A DNA stretch of 64,000 nucleotides. It comes from Blastobasis lacticolella. Taxonomy: Eukaryota; Arthropoda; Insecta; Lepidoptera; Blastobasidae. Shown here one piece after another: positions 31,238-41,375 of this stretch. The notes below the pieces were generated by a model that searched no databases, had not been told where the DNA came from, and saw only the letters and a list, made by a program, of their open reading frames with translations. Each line of letters opens with the position of its first letter. The stretch's first letter is position 1. A program made the position numbers and the translations under genes. The DNA lies in assembly GCA_905147135.1 (NCBI GenBank), contig LR990048.1, forward strand, positions 18,212,563 through 18,276,562. Reading direction: 5' to 3'.

Positions 31238-31409
31238 AATGCCCGGGGTCGATTCTCTGCCGCTCGGCTCTGCTCAGAAATTTGAATGGTTAACTTTAAT
31301 TTCTGTAATAATTATGAATAAAAATACACAAGTATAATACACATCGGGTATCTAACACCCATAACACAAGCTTTGCTTACTTTTATGACGCTGTGTGAAT
31401 TTGTCCAAG
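31238..31409 (+). mobile_element. SINE-B 3' part fused to SINE-A
   Basis: Begins inside the B-box region (CCCGGGGTCGATTCTCTGCC) and follows the family to GACGCTGTGTGAATTTGTCC. The tRNA-like head is absent and is replaced by the SINE-A copy in the same orientation. Confidence 0.75.
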
Positions 31410-32035
31410 AATATAGGGCTTCTTGTAAATCTTGTCTTAGAGAGTAAGCTGTCGTAATTGTCCCGGACCAATTATGCATTCTGACGAAAAATTTCGGGCT
31501 CCTTATAAACTAAGATAAAATGCAGTGAGAAACTTGGAGAATACTTCTAAAATTACGTAACACGGAAGCTCAATCGCGTACGTATATCACTTGCGCCGTC
31601 TGAACTTAGATGGCTTTTCACATGGCCACTGGCCGAGACTGATTGGAGATAGTGGGAGTGGACCTCAGGGACTATAGCTAACTCAACTAGTCAATTTTCT
31701 AATATATCAGCGCCTTTGATAGCCAGTAGGAACTCGCGTAACGCCTCAAGGGAAGCAGATATCAACTGCTTCGTCGTGTAGTGTGTATTCATTTGGGTTA
31801 TGATATATTGTCGGTGTTTGAATGCCAGCTTTGACGTCACTGGGAAGTTATATTAAAACGATAAACGGAATGACGTATTTTTGTTCAATTAAAACACGGA
31901 CGCGCGGGACCAAACGAATTAAACGGAACGAGTCCGAAATCCATTCCCTACCACGCCTAACGTCAGGACTGATGTTAACATTCAAAATGAAATCTCTGGT
32001 GTCAAGAGTTGCTAGCCAGTCTTTTTATGCAGTGC
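31410..32035. other. Nothing recognised
   Basis: ORF 31822-32061 has no domain. No repeat recognised. Confidence 0.3.
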
Positions 32036-32205
32036 TATGTTGCTTCATTCTTATGTCGTGAATCTTTCAGCTATCCGCACGAGCCGCTTTAGCTCGGCTT
32101 TTATAATGCGTACGTCTAAGGAATGGAACACGTTGCTTGCGAGTGTGTTCCTTGATCAATGTAATCTGGATGCCTTCAAGGCTAGAGTGAACACAACGCA
32201 CAACG
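32036..32205 (+). pseudogene. LINE-G C-terminal fragment
   Basis: Frame 32037-32222 reads ..[44 protein letters not shown].., matching the C-terminal module at 53952-54221. The 3' end is replaced after KARVN. Confidence 0.75.
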
Positions 32206-33360
32206 CGCGAACCCACAATTGACAAAATTTGACTGGCGATCAGCACTAAGCGTTTGTCAAAGTTAATGCATAGCTAAAAGCTAATTTCGAGGGAGCGTGA
32301 TTTTGCGAACGGACGCGGACCAGCAACCATCGTCGTACCGTGGAAAGGGTGTCGTCCATGGTCGTCCGTGGTAGCGCTGATATATCACAAACTTATCGGA
32401 ACCAGCTACAACAAAGTGACATTTCAAAATGGTGATACTCAGTTCCAGTTTTGGCCACCAGGTCAAGTTTGTGGCACTCTACATGTGACCATTCGTGGTC
32501 GTTCGTCATGGGTGATAATCCGCAGAATCACTCACCGTAGAACCCCGCTTTAGGGTAGCAAGCAAAATTGATCAATCAGGACCGTATATATTGAACGCAG
32601 TGCATTCGCTAATGAGCAGTACGAGTACGCATAGTAACATTATATAGACAAGTATTGCCTGTGAGTACAGGTGTTAGTATAGTTTACATTATAAATCCAG
32701 CGTCAGCAGCTCAGACCAAATAATACCAAATAAAGACAGAATGCTCCGTACAACATACTGACGCACGTAAAACTACGCCATTCTGTGTATGTACACGGTC
32801 ATACGCACACATTGACCACCAAACTAGGCCTAGACTTATTGACAAACTACGCCATGGCACACATATTTACGATACCGGCCTCATATCACTGTTGTCAGCT
32901 TTATTTCTTATTTGATCTCAACCTCCATCGCTGAATTTTTCATGAAAACCCACCTAAATAACACCTGAGGGTAGTTCTTAAGTGAATTACTTTTAGCAAA
33001 CTACTTCAGGTGCCTCTGAAAAGGTTAATATACTTTGTAAGGAGAAAGTAATTCAGTAGATTGGTTCAGAGACGCTCGTCTTACAATTTGCAGTTGGAAA
33101 GTTCATTTTAAAAATATTGCTTTCCATAAAAAATAAACTTAACAAAAATTGAGAAACAGTGTTTAAGCTATTTTATTTCAGTAAGAACTTTAACGTTTTC
33201 TTGATTAACCCTTTCAAATTTGATGGATGATTTATACCACTTTTTTTTCTACTGTTTTTTACCAGTTTGTTAGACTGTCGTCTAGGACTTTGCTTTGAAT
33301 TTATGCAGCGATTCCAGATAATAGTTTCATTCAAATTTGCAATCTGATAATACCTTTTAA
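32206..33360. other. Unassigned DNA with a U1 repeat copy
   Basis: 32585-32680 matches 3335-3460 (U1). The stretch 32280-32560 is GC-richer and open in part on both strands (32281-32466 minus, 32368-32553 plus) but has no recognised domain. Confidence 0.35.
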
Positions 33361-33632
33361 CCTTTTGGCCTTGTGGTGACCGGCAAACAAGAATATCAGC
33401 AAACCTTTATCGTGGGTGTCTTACTCGTACAAGGAGACTAACGTTTTTAAGGCAAACGATCTAAAGTCTCGTAGGCTGGAAAATAGGCAGGAACGTTTTT
33501 AATTTTTTTTTTTCATATTTGTATCACTGCGATCTCCAACTCGCCTGCCATGCGTGGAGATTATGACTATAACCTCCCCTCTCCTGGGAGACCTGCAGTG
33601 GACTGTTATGGGCGGTGATGATGAATGTCCTT
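33361..33632 (+). mobile_element. SINE-C copy
   Basis: A degenerate start (GGCCTTGTGGTGACCGG), then GTCTCGTAGGCTGGAAAATAGGCAG, CACTGCGATCTCCAACTCGCC and CTGCAGTGGACTGTTATGGG, ending GGTGATGATG. The sequence AATGTCCTTTTA follows, and AATACCTTTTAA precedes the start, possibly a decayed target duplication. Confidence 0.75.
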
Positions 33633-34121
33633 TTATATTGTTCTTTCGATTGCGTGAGGAGGATTCTTTTTATGTAATTAAAAATAATGTACATACTGCA
33701 CATTTCAGTAAGTATGTCAATTTCTTTGACACGGACCGCGAATAAAAATCTAATAGATTCAAAATTATGAGGTTCGTAAATTTATATTTCTCCTAATCCT
33801 CCTCCCATCGAGTAGTCTTATAAATCCAGTCTGTCTACTCATGCATAATGAAGTTCTACTTCTTACCAGCACAAATGTTGCGTATTAGACATTTTAAATT
33901 TTCGACAAAATAGTTCGACACAAATGCATGCGTCACGGGACGACCACAACTAAACTAAACTTAAACAAAATTTTGGAATGTGTGATAATAACCGCGATAG
34001 ACTGTAAGCTTATAAGCTTATTGTTTAGTTTCAGTTTATTAACAGCATGCAATGTTTCAGTTTTACTTCATATTTTCATTCGTTATTTTATATTAAGACG
34101 ACCTTGTTTGGCGGTGTATGA
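33633..34121. other. Nothing recognised
   Basis: AT-rich. ORF 33928-34170 runs into the SINE-B copy and is not supported. Confidence 0.3.
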
Positions 34122-34322
34122 CGACCTGAGTGATTCAGTTAGGTTCGTTTCCCGGCCGAGCGGAAATTGAAAGACGAATTTTAATTTCTGTTTGTAACGG
34201 ATCTGGGTGTAGTATGTATTATAAGTATATATTAAAAAAAGTAGTTTATCAGTTATCTGACACCCACGACACAAGCTTTTCTCACTTTGGGGCTAGATGG
34301 CACTGTATGAATTTGTCCAAGC
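34122..34322 (+). mobile_element. SINE-B copy with shortened head
   Basis: CGACCTGAGTGATTCAGTTA is joined directly to GGTTCGTTTCCCGGCC, so about 25 bp between A and B boxes are deleted. The body is otherwise complete to GTATGAATTTGTCCAA. Confidence 0.8.
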
Positions 34323-34727
34323 ATTTGCTAGAAAGCTTTGTAATATCCTGTACACTACATAGTACATACACATACAAACAGAATGCAGCTTGCAGTAAAT
34401 ACAGCTGGAAAGCCACTTAGCGAAACAACGGTACACTGTACATCGTCCAAGCTAGACCGCTGGAAACAGGCTACAGCTGCTAACTTTATGCTGGACATAA
34501 ATACCAATATTATTCCGAATAAGTATCAGTAGAGTTTCGGAATTTATGCTTTTCTCTCTTTTCTCCACTGAAATTTCGCCTAACAATAATGTTTATGTTT
34601 TTCTCTTCGACTGAGAGCTTGCCCAATAATAATTTGGAAAAGGGTTGAATAATATTTATTCACAATAATTATTTTAAATGATAATAAGTTCTCAAATGAA
34701 TAATATTTTTTCATAACATGCTTTTAT
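34323..34727. other. Nothing recognised
   Basis: AT-rich, no supported feature. Confidence 0.3.
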
Positions 34728-35066
34728 CCCGGGAGTCATGTTGTAGCTACTTTTACGGTTTATTTGCGGTCAAGACCGAGTGCAGTGTTTTAATTAATAA
34801 ATTTCTAGTTTTAATCTATTTTGTATTTTTTAAAATATCCTATCGACTGCGCCAATCAGATCTAAGCGGCAGTGGAGAGACATTTATTAATTAAAATATT
34901 ACAATATACGAGTGTCCGACCCGTTCGATTGTTGAGTAAGGAAGGCACCCCGCAAGGGCTTGTATTGCTTTTTATGAATCGATACGTTTAGGATTGCACA
35001 CCACTTAACACTGCACTCGGTATTGACCGCAAATAAACCCGGCGTAGCTACAACATGACACGGGTG
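34728..35066. mobile_element. MITE with about 65-bp TIRs
   Basis: The left arm (GTCATGTTGTAGCTAC, GGTTTATTTGCGGTCAAGAC, CGAGTGCAGTGTT) is the near-perfect complement of the right arm (35000-35066). A second inverted pair inside (TTAATTAATAAAT / ATTTATTAATTAA) extends the pairing. No transposase frame. Superfamily not determined. Confidence 0.8.
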
Positions 35067-35229
35067 TAGTACCTACTCATCAAGACCATTCCAAAGAGCC
35101 CAAACATGAGGTTATCTTGTTGTGTTCAATAGTTCCTATAACCACCTTCCGATTCCATAATCAGACCAGTTCCATGGAACTATATTAATGGATAGTCATC
35201 CAAGAAACATTTAACAGTTATACCAAATT
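35067..35229. other. Spacer, nothing recognised
   Basis: Short AT-rich interval before the LINE-E copy. Confidence 0.3.
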
Positions 35230-36512
35230 TCAGGTAGGACGCCACGCGAACGAATAAAATAAGCTAATATAATAAAGCTAAAATAACTAAACCTAGATAA
35301 AACGAAAATTATTAAATTTAAACAACGAGACAAGAGCACTATTCAAGCAAACGTAACACATAATAGACAAATAATTGAAAACACTAAAGTAACAAAATTT
35401 TTAGGACTATATTTAGACAGCAATATGAGCTGGACAACACATATAAAATATGTTGGTAATCGAATCAACCAATCCTCATATGCACTGCATAAATTGAACA
35501 AAGTAGCAAATCGTGAAACCGTACTAATGGCTTATCAGGGTCTTGTAGTCTCGATACTGAGATACGGGATTATTTACTGGGGCAATGCAACGGGAAAAGA
35601 GACTATATTTAAGGCACAGAAGCGTTGTATCAGAGCTATCTGTAACCTGAAACGCACAGACAGCTGTAGGCCATTGTTTAAAGAACTGAAATTACTGACT
35701 TTGCCATCTCTCTACCTGTACGAAATTGCCGTATTTGTACGCACAAATCAGCATCTTTTCCCTAGCGTTGAAAGCGCACGACGCCGAGATCAACTGCACA
35801 TCCATCCGTGCAAAACTGCCCTCTTTCATAAGAGCGTGTTTGCGATGGCCCCAAAATTATATAATGCTATCCCAAAAAGGATTCGCGAAGTAGAGACTAT
35901 TGGTAACTTTAAGAGGCAGCTTTACAATTTTTTGGTCGAAAGAGCGTTATATACGGTTGAGGAGTTCCTTTTGGCTTGTAAAGAAAGTAAGTAGTTTTTT
36001 CTCTCAGTAAATGTACCTGATTAGATGACATATTATGTGTAATGCTGTTGTATTAATTTTGACATATTTTATGATTGGCTTTTCATTATTTTGACATTGT
36101 TGATTATTGTGGATATTGTTAATGATTTATGGTTAAATTTAATATTTATTTTAGTATGATTTTTAATTGTTTTTTTAATAGGTATAAATTGACATTATAT
36201 TTTTATTGACATTATTTTTATTGACATTTGAAATATTATTGACACTATCTACTGTTTGAAATCTTAAATTATTAATTGTTGAATGGGTAAAAATCAAATT
36301 TTATAATTATGTTTTTTATAATACTCAAAATGAATAATTTTTTAAAATGTTTGTAAATCAATTTGTTTAATGATATTATTTAACTACAAACTCCTAAAAT
36401 TTGTATGCCGATGGCAGGTCGCAGAGACTTCATTTTACTACAAATGTACCTAACAACTGTATAAACCTGTGTACCACAAATTAATAAATGATTATGATTA
36501 TGATTATGAAAA
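35230..36512 (+). mobile_element. LINE-E, 5'-truncated non-LTR retrotransposon
   Basis: The copy consists of the end of a reverse transcriptase ORF (35287-35994) and a 3' untranslated region of about 480 bp. It closes with AATAAATGATTATGATTATG and one further ATTATG unit. Short tandem tails of this kind are typical of CR1/Jockey-type elements. The 5' breakpoint is approximate. It is the youngest-looking LINE copy in the window because the frame is uninterrupted for 236 codons. Confidence 0.8.
35287..35994 (+). CDS. Reverse transcriptase C-terminus (LINE-E)
   Basis: The frame is open from just after a TAA at 35284 to TAG at 35992-35994. A shorter version begins at the ATG at 35425, but that is an internal Met, not a real start. 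It reads ..KFLGLYLDSNMSWTTHIKYV.. (the FLG(L/V)xxDxxLxWxxHI motif at the thumb), then the LMAYQGLVVSILRYGIIYWG segment and the KRCIRAICNL..CRPLF stretch of CR1/Jockey-type polymerases. The endonuclease and catalytic palm (including YxDD) lie upstream in complete elements and are absent here, so this protein cannot be active. Confidence 0.8.
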   Translation, partial: LNLDKTKIIKFKQRDKSTIQANVTHNRQIIENTKVTKFLGLYLDSNMSWTTHIKYVGNRINQSSYALHKLNKVANRETVLMAYQGLVVSILRYGIIYWGNATGKETIFKAQKRCIRAICNLKRTDSCRPLFKELKLLTLPSLYLYEIAVFVRTNQHLFPSVESARRRDQLHIHPCKTALFHKSVFAMAPKLYNAIPKRIREVETIGNFKRQLYNFLVERALYTVEEFLLACKESK

Positions 36513-37716
36513 GCTTTCTCTCATTAGTATAGGAATTAAATTTTTTTATAAATTTGGGAAAAACCGTGCAAAAACCGTTTACGTAGGTAGGGCTCTTACT
36601 GTCTTGGTAGATTTATTTTTATAGAAAATTGTAATGTGGGAGGCTTTATTTAGAGTTGCTTTTTCAATACTGTCACGCCTTCAGACGGCTATACGCATTT
36701 GCATTCAGATTTTTACCAGTTGCTTTTGCGGTTATTGTGTAAATTCCTAGCGTTTTATGAGAAAATTATTTTAATTTTATGGTAGGGGTACGAGTATATA
36801 CGAGTAGGAGATATGGAGTTGAATAAGGTAACTGCTTATCATTAACCAGGCTGTACGCTTGTGTGCCAACTTTGTAGTATAAAAAAATTGTCTTTTAAAT
36901 TTGGGTCGACATCAAAATTATTGTACATTTCGATAAGCACAAACGTCCGTATGGGGTAGATTGATGTTGTTGTTAATGTTGATAAAATTGCTTCTTTGTT
37001 CATACAAAAACAAATTAAATATAGTGAACATGTAAAAACTGTAACCAACGAGCTAAGCTAATTTGTCAAAAAAAAGAGTACTTTATGTAAAGCGGTAGGC
37101 GTCTGGTGTATGGAGATCCTAGAAGTAGGGTCAATTTAATAGATCACAATTGACATCTATCATTATTTCCGTATGTCCACCACATAAAGTTTATTTTATA
37201 TTAGGCACAAACGCGAATGCGAAAATGAGCTTTATGTTGAGGACGCAAGAAAATTGTGACTGCTGTCAAATATGATCTATGAAGTTGGTCCTACGATAGT
37301 ACTCCTAAAATGAAACTTATGATGAGCGCAAGGGTTTGGGTGCCACGAACTGCATATAAGTTTGTGACAAATTAGTATGAATTATATTAGGAAACGTTGA
37401 TGTGGCCTTTTATACCCCCTGGTCATACAGTAATCATTGTCTACTAAGTTACGCTTAGTGCTGTATTATTGATATTATTATGTGCACAATTTGCGGTTAC
37501 AGGCGCCATATTGTTTGCGCCAGACGGCTCGTTACGATTGTCCATGTTTGTGCAGATGCAGACAATTAGAACCCCGGGTCAAGTAATGTGTATTTCCGGG
37601 CGTTGCCATGAAATGACCAAGGACTTGAAAAAATATAGACGCCATTCTACAGTAGAGACAGCTACCGAGAAGCAAGCCAGGTACGACAAATTCTTGTAAA
37701 TTTATTTTGTTGCTCA
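36513..37716. other. Nothing recognised
   Basis: AT-rich. ORFs 36842-37048 and 37469-37699 lack domains. Confidence 0.3.
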
Positions 37717-37981
37717 CACAGATACACCAGATCTGACAATCCGCCGACATTTTGTTTGGTTTTGTCACTGACTATTTCAAAACACGCAACACGCACTCGT
37801 GATTTCAGGGAGAATCCATAAATTTTTTACATGACGAATACACACAGATACACCAAGTCTTACAATCCGCCGCCATTTTGTATAATATGGCAATGTTAGT
37901 ACGCACACACATTAATGGGCGGCCATTTTTATGGTTCATTCGTGATTTTAGAGAGAACCCGTCCGTATTTTTTCAGGTCCT
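37717..37981. repeat. Diverged tandem pair (about 125 and 140 bp)
   Basis: CACAGATACACCA..CAATCCGCCG.CATTTTGT occurs at about 37719-37756 and 37844-37880. CGTGATTT(C/T)AG(G/A)GAGAA(T/C)CC follows in each unit (37798, 37944). It probably lies within an older dispersed element. Confidence 0.6.
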
Positions 37982-38374
37982 TGAAAATGAAAAGCAGAAC
38001 AGAGGACATTCGTGAGGTGTCAGCTGAGTGAAATTAAGGGATCGCAGCACTGGCCGTTTTTTCTGAAATGAAACACAATGAAATTTTCATTTCAGTAATC
38101 CTCAATCAAAGAACAGGATTTATCAGTATTCTTGCGATTAATGGATCAGCGAATAATGGACAGATCTTTCATAAAATTGAGTCCAGAGTTAAATTATTTG
38201 GAGAACCCTAAATCCAAAAAATATTGATTACCTATATTACTACCTTCATATCTTTAATACTATCTACAATATAATTAAATAGCTTAAGAAGCTAGATATT
38301 AGTGTTCCCAAATACTTTATGTAATTTTGATTTCTATACCAATGACAAAAAACATATTTTATTATTTGTAAACA
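37982..38374. other. Nothing recognised
   Basis: A short imperfect palindrome (CTGAAATGAAA..TTTCATTTCAG, about 38064-38096) is the only structure. Confidence 0.3.
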
Positions 38375-38588
38375 AACGCTTGCGTCGCGCGCGCACAGTC
38401 ACCGTGTTGCATCCGCACGGTTGTCGTGCCGCGCCTGCAGCGGGTAGCCAGCGCGTCATGTGCGCATCAGTAGGGCAGACTGCACTTTTTGTAACCGGTT
38501 GCTATGCTGTTTCTGCGGGCGCAACGCGTGCGTGTTTTCTGTCCGGTTTGCAAGCGGTAACAGAAGTGACGTATAAACGGGTGCTTGG
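38375..38588. other. CpG-rich block
   Basis: GCGTCGCGCGCGCAC and repeated GCG/CGC in an AT-rich neighbourhood. The end of a 96-codon frame (38302-38592) reads through it, rich in A, G, C and T residues without a recognised domain. It abuts the fold-back element to the right and may be part of the same transposon. A CpG-rich regulatory island is the alternative. Confidence 0.35.
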
Positions 38589-38589
38589 T

Positions 38590-38855
38590 TAGTTCTGTGC
38601 TTATTACATTTGACGAAATTCAATCGTCAAAATTCAGAAGCTAGAAACGTGAGAGCAAATCAAAATGGAATATATTGCTCATAAAATGAGGTCCATTTTT
38701 GTATCACGCCTTTTGAAAAGCGGGGCAACGTGTAACTTTTTATAAGTGATACAAATATGGACCTCATTTAATAAGCAAGACATTCCGCTTTGATTTGCTC
38801 TCACTCTGTTTCCATCTGAATTTAGACGACTAATGGAATATGCGCAAGTTCGGTT
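38590..38855. mobile_element. Fold-back element (MITE)
   Basis: The left arm (GTGAGAGCAAATCAAAATGG.., ..AATGAGGTCCATTTTTGTAT) pairs with the right arm (..ATACAAATATGGACCTCATT, ..GCTTTGATTTGCTCTCAC), core 38649-38804. Outer parts (AATCGTCAAAATTCAGA / TCTGAATTTAGACGACT) continue the pairing. Non-coding. Confidence 0.75.
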
Positions 38856-39214
38856 ATGTGGAGTGCCATCTGTCACACATGTGTATGTAATTACGAAGCC
38901 GAAACTAGCCGATGTCAATTATTCACCTATCTTAATAAGTCAGACTGTAACTAACCTGTGTAACCAACACAGTCAGATTAGAGCCTAGTTAATGATGTCG
39001 TATCTACATAGAAACGCGTGCACATTACGTCAAATTAATACACCGCATCACATCAAAGTGATTAACTTGAAAGTTACCTACGGCATTTGCACTAATTCCT
39101 GGTAATTCCGATTATGTCGTTCCCGGACACGTTTCACTGAATTATGTATTAATAGGTTAGTTATTTCGAGGCAAAGTTTATGTTCAATAATTATAAGGAC
39201 TTAATTTGTTTATT
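38856..39214. other. Nothing recognised
   Basis: AT-rich, no supported feature. Confidence 0.3.
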
Positions 39215-39432
39215 TATTGCGACACTGGTCTGGTGGCAGCGTGCTTGCGAGACCGATAACCAAGGTTAAGCAATGTTCGCAATGTTCGGTAACTGGATGG
39301 GTGACCGTTTTCTATTTGGAGGTTAATCGAACTTTACCACCGCAAAGAGCTTGTCACTCGTTAGGTGCCCTCCTAATCCATCAGGTAGCCCGCTTACCTG
39401 TTTGCCTACCATACGACATAAAAAAAAAAAGA
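39215..39432 (+). mobile_element. 5S rRNA-derived SINE with LINE-H tail
   Basis: GAGACCGATAACCAAGGTTA, then AGCAATG, and GGTAACTGGATGGGTGACCG resemble the internal control region of 5S rRNA genes (around the AAG(T/C)TAAGCA and TTGGATGGGTGACCG landmarks). The 3' end (CCATCAGGTAGCCCGC, CCTGTTTGCCTACCATACGA, poly-A) is the same tail as LINE-H and the F-units. Such a 5S head would give polymerase III transcription. It is a SINE, not a functional 5S gene: the acceptor stems and spacing of true 5S are absent. ORF 39217-39447 over it is not real. Confidence 0.7.
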
Positions 39433-39764
39433 CTGTTTACGAAGTGAAGGTGAGCTAGGTCTTCCACTGGGGGACCCAGAGACCGATTTTTTTTATTGAT
39501 TTGAACAGAATAGGACCCTGCGACGGCATTTTTTTTAAGTATTCGTTCTGATATAGTAGTAGTCTTGGACTCAAATGATGGTCATCATCATCATCATGAC
39601 TATTAGTTTGTGACTTTAGTACTCCATAGAACATAAAAAATATTCTGTGCTGCCTATCTATGTCGCGACGGCGATACGTTATAAGTTCACATTGTCTACT
39701 ATTTCTGATTTTATTAAAACAAATCTAAGAAACATCTCGATTATACGGGTCTTCTCATACAAAC
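39433..39764. other. Nothing recognised except a (TCA)n run
   Basis: TCATCATCATCATCATGA near 39582-39600. Otherwise AT-rich. Confidence 0.35.
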
Positions 39765-39932
39765 ATACATACATACATAAAGCTCACGCCTGTGTCCCAC
39801 AGGTGGGGTAGGCAGAGACTATGGAAAGAAACCGAAATCGGTTAATTCGTTCGGGAGCTACGATACCACAGCAAATACATACCTACACATATACACGGAG
39901 CCACAAATCACAGATACACACGTCAAACCCAT
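39765..39932 (-). mobile_element. LINE 3' untranslated end with (TATG)n tail
   Basis: On the plus strand ACATACATACATACATAAAG, CTCACGCCTGTGTCCCACAG, GGTAGGCAGAGAC and GTTCGGGAGCTACGATACCA. I recognise this phrase order as a common lepidopteran non-LTR 3' region. The tail lies at the left, so the element points to the minus strand. Confidence 0.55.
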
Positions 39933-39936
39933 TACA

Positions 39937-40100
39937 ACGACCTATGGGGTTCAGTTGGTAAAAATGCCGGTCTGCCACGCAGAGGTCCCGGGTTCGTTTC
40001 CGGGCCGTGCAGAAATTACTCTGAGCACCGAACTCATATCACGCCCTTTTGAGCCATTTGTTATGTGTTTGTGGTGTTATTGTGTGTAAATAAATGTTTG
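39937..40100 (+). mobile_element. SINE with SINE-B-like head and different body
   Basis: The head CGACCTATGGGGTTCAGTTG..GGTCCCGGGTTCGTTTCCGG keeps both polymerase III boxes. The body (CTCTGAGCACCGAACTCATA, GTGTGTAAATAAATG) is not that of the other SINE-B copies. It is a distinct subfamily sharing only the tRNA-like part. Confidence 0.65.
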
Positions 40101-40385
40101 TCCCCTATGACCTATCTAATCCGCCCACCTCGCGCCGGTATTACACCGTCTGTTCCACTGTATCGACCAGTTCCAGCTCGGCCCAACGTACATTTTATTT
40201 CCTCGGGAGCTACATCTACAACAAAATAAATAAAATTCTAAACATATATCCAAAGTGTATATTGGAGTGTAGGAGAATTGTGACATCGTGGCTGAGGAAT
40301 CATGATTATGATTCTACAGAAAAAATTATCGCAATTTTATCCTGAGATAAACATATATAGACAGACAAACAAACACCAAAAAACA
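40101..40385 (+). pseudogene. CR1-type LINE C-terminal fragment
   Basis: The frame ending 40345 reads ..RTFYFLGSYIYNKINKILNI..CRRIVTSWL.., similar in style to the extreme C-terminus of CR1/Jockey-type polymerases. A related 3' end appears at 40540-40720. Identity of the exact family is not certain. Confidence 0.4.
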
Positions 40386-40436
40386 CCACACACACACACA
40401 CACACATACACATACACATTCACACACACACACTGG
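40386..40436. repeat. (CA)n microsatellite, interrupted
   Basis: CA/TACA dinucleotide run with a few interruptions. Confidence 0.9.
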
Positions 40437-40725
40437 GTTTTCATTTTCATCTATTTTTTAATTTTTTTACTGTTGTTTTATTTTCTCGATCATCATAAGA
40501 TTGTTTGCTTAAACATTGCTCTGATTACATTATCGAAAATATTTAATTGTAAGGGATGCAGGAGTTTGGGAGCCTGGAGATCTGTAACACAGGTTTTCAT
40601 TAACCTACTACAGACTCCAGCTCTCAATAAGGATTTGAATGCTATGTACAATGTATAAAGTATCTATATAACAATATAACCTAATGCCTTTTTGAGAGAA
40701 ATAAATGATTTTGTATTTGTATTGT
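40437..40725 (+). mobile_element. Probable LINE 3' end
   Basis: A non-coding stretch closing with GAAATAAATGATTTTGTATTTGTATTG, the usual signal-plus-short-repeat layout. It probably belongs with the fragment at 40101, with the CA repeat between them. Confidence 0.35.
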
Positions 40726-40814
40726 TTTCTATTCCTATTTTTATTCTATTTCTATTCCTCATTCCATCACATTTTAAATGTTAAATACAATTTGTGCCAA
40801 AGAAAAACCGAGAA

Positions 40815-41066
40815 TACTGGTGTGAAGCCGGGGCGGGTTACTAGTCATTTGTATACAATACTATTGAACCTGGCTCGACTTCGTGCGCGTGGCGTCCTAC
40901 CCCTACATATACATATATCTACTTTACACTAACCTAGGTTTTATTTTTTTCTCTTATAAACCTTCCTCTTGAATCAGTCTATCCATTGTTGAAAACCGCA
41001 TTAAAATCCGTTGCGTAGTTTAAAAGAACTAAGCGTACATAGATAGATATGCAAATAAATAAATAA
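40815..41066 (+). mobile_element. Helitron-like element, left part
   Basis: GTGAAGCCGGGGCGGGTTACTAGT and, further on, AACCTTCCTCTTGAATCAGT and AAAACCGCATTAAAATCCGT are phrases shared by abundant lepidopteran Helitron-like elements. The block at 23500 is the same in reverse. It continues at 41303 after a SINE-B insertion. Confidence 0.5.
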
Positions 41067-41302
41067 TCGTGGACAATTTCACACAACGCCATATAGCCTT
41101 AAAGTAAGCAAAGCGTAAGTAAGGGTGCTAGATAACTGATAAACTACTAATATACTTTTAAATACATAGTTATTATACATAGAACACCCAGACCCGTAAC
41201 AGAAATTAAAATTCATCATTTCAATTTCTGCCCGGCCGGGAATCGAACCCGGGACCTCTTGCGTGGCAGACTGGAATGTTGAACACTGAACCACTCAGGT
41301 CG
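41067..41302 (-). mobile_element. SINE-B copy inserted in the Helitron-like element
   Basis: The minus-strand copy is complete from CGACCTGAGTGGTTCAGTGT..GGTCCCGGGTTCGATTCCCG to TGTGTGAAATTGTCCACG, followed by an ATTATTTATTTATTTG tail. AGATA occurs on both sides (about 41045 and 41305). Confidence 0.85.
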
Positions 41303-41375
41303 TCAGATAGAATGGGACAGACAGCGGGCAGCGACTTTGTTTCATAATATGTATAGATTTTATTTGATGCGATCC
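41303..41375 (+). mobile_element. Helitron-like element, right part
   Basis: GGGACAGACAGCGGGCAGCGACTTTG follows the SINE. From general knowledge this phrase normally comes right after the ..CGTACATAG.. sequence present at 41034 on the other side of the SINE. Confidence 0.45.

Noticed and set aside
39240..39325. Functional 5S rRNA gene
   Set aside because: Only the internal promoter-like part matches, and it is fused to a LINE tail with poly-A.
39937..40012. tRNA gene
   Set aside because: Same SINE-type head as SINE-B. The first strand of the acceptor stem lacks a matching 3' partner at the right distance.
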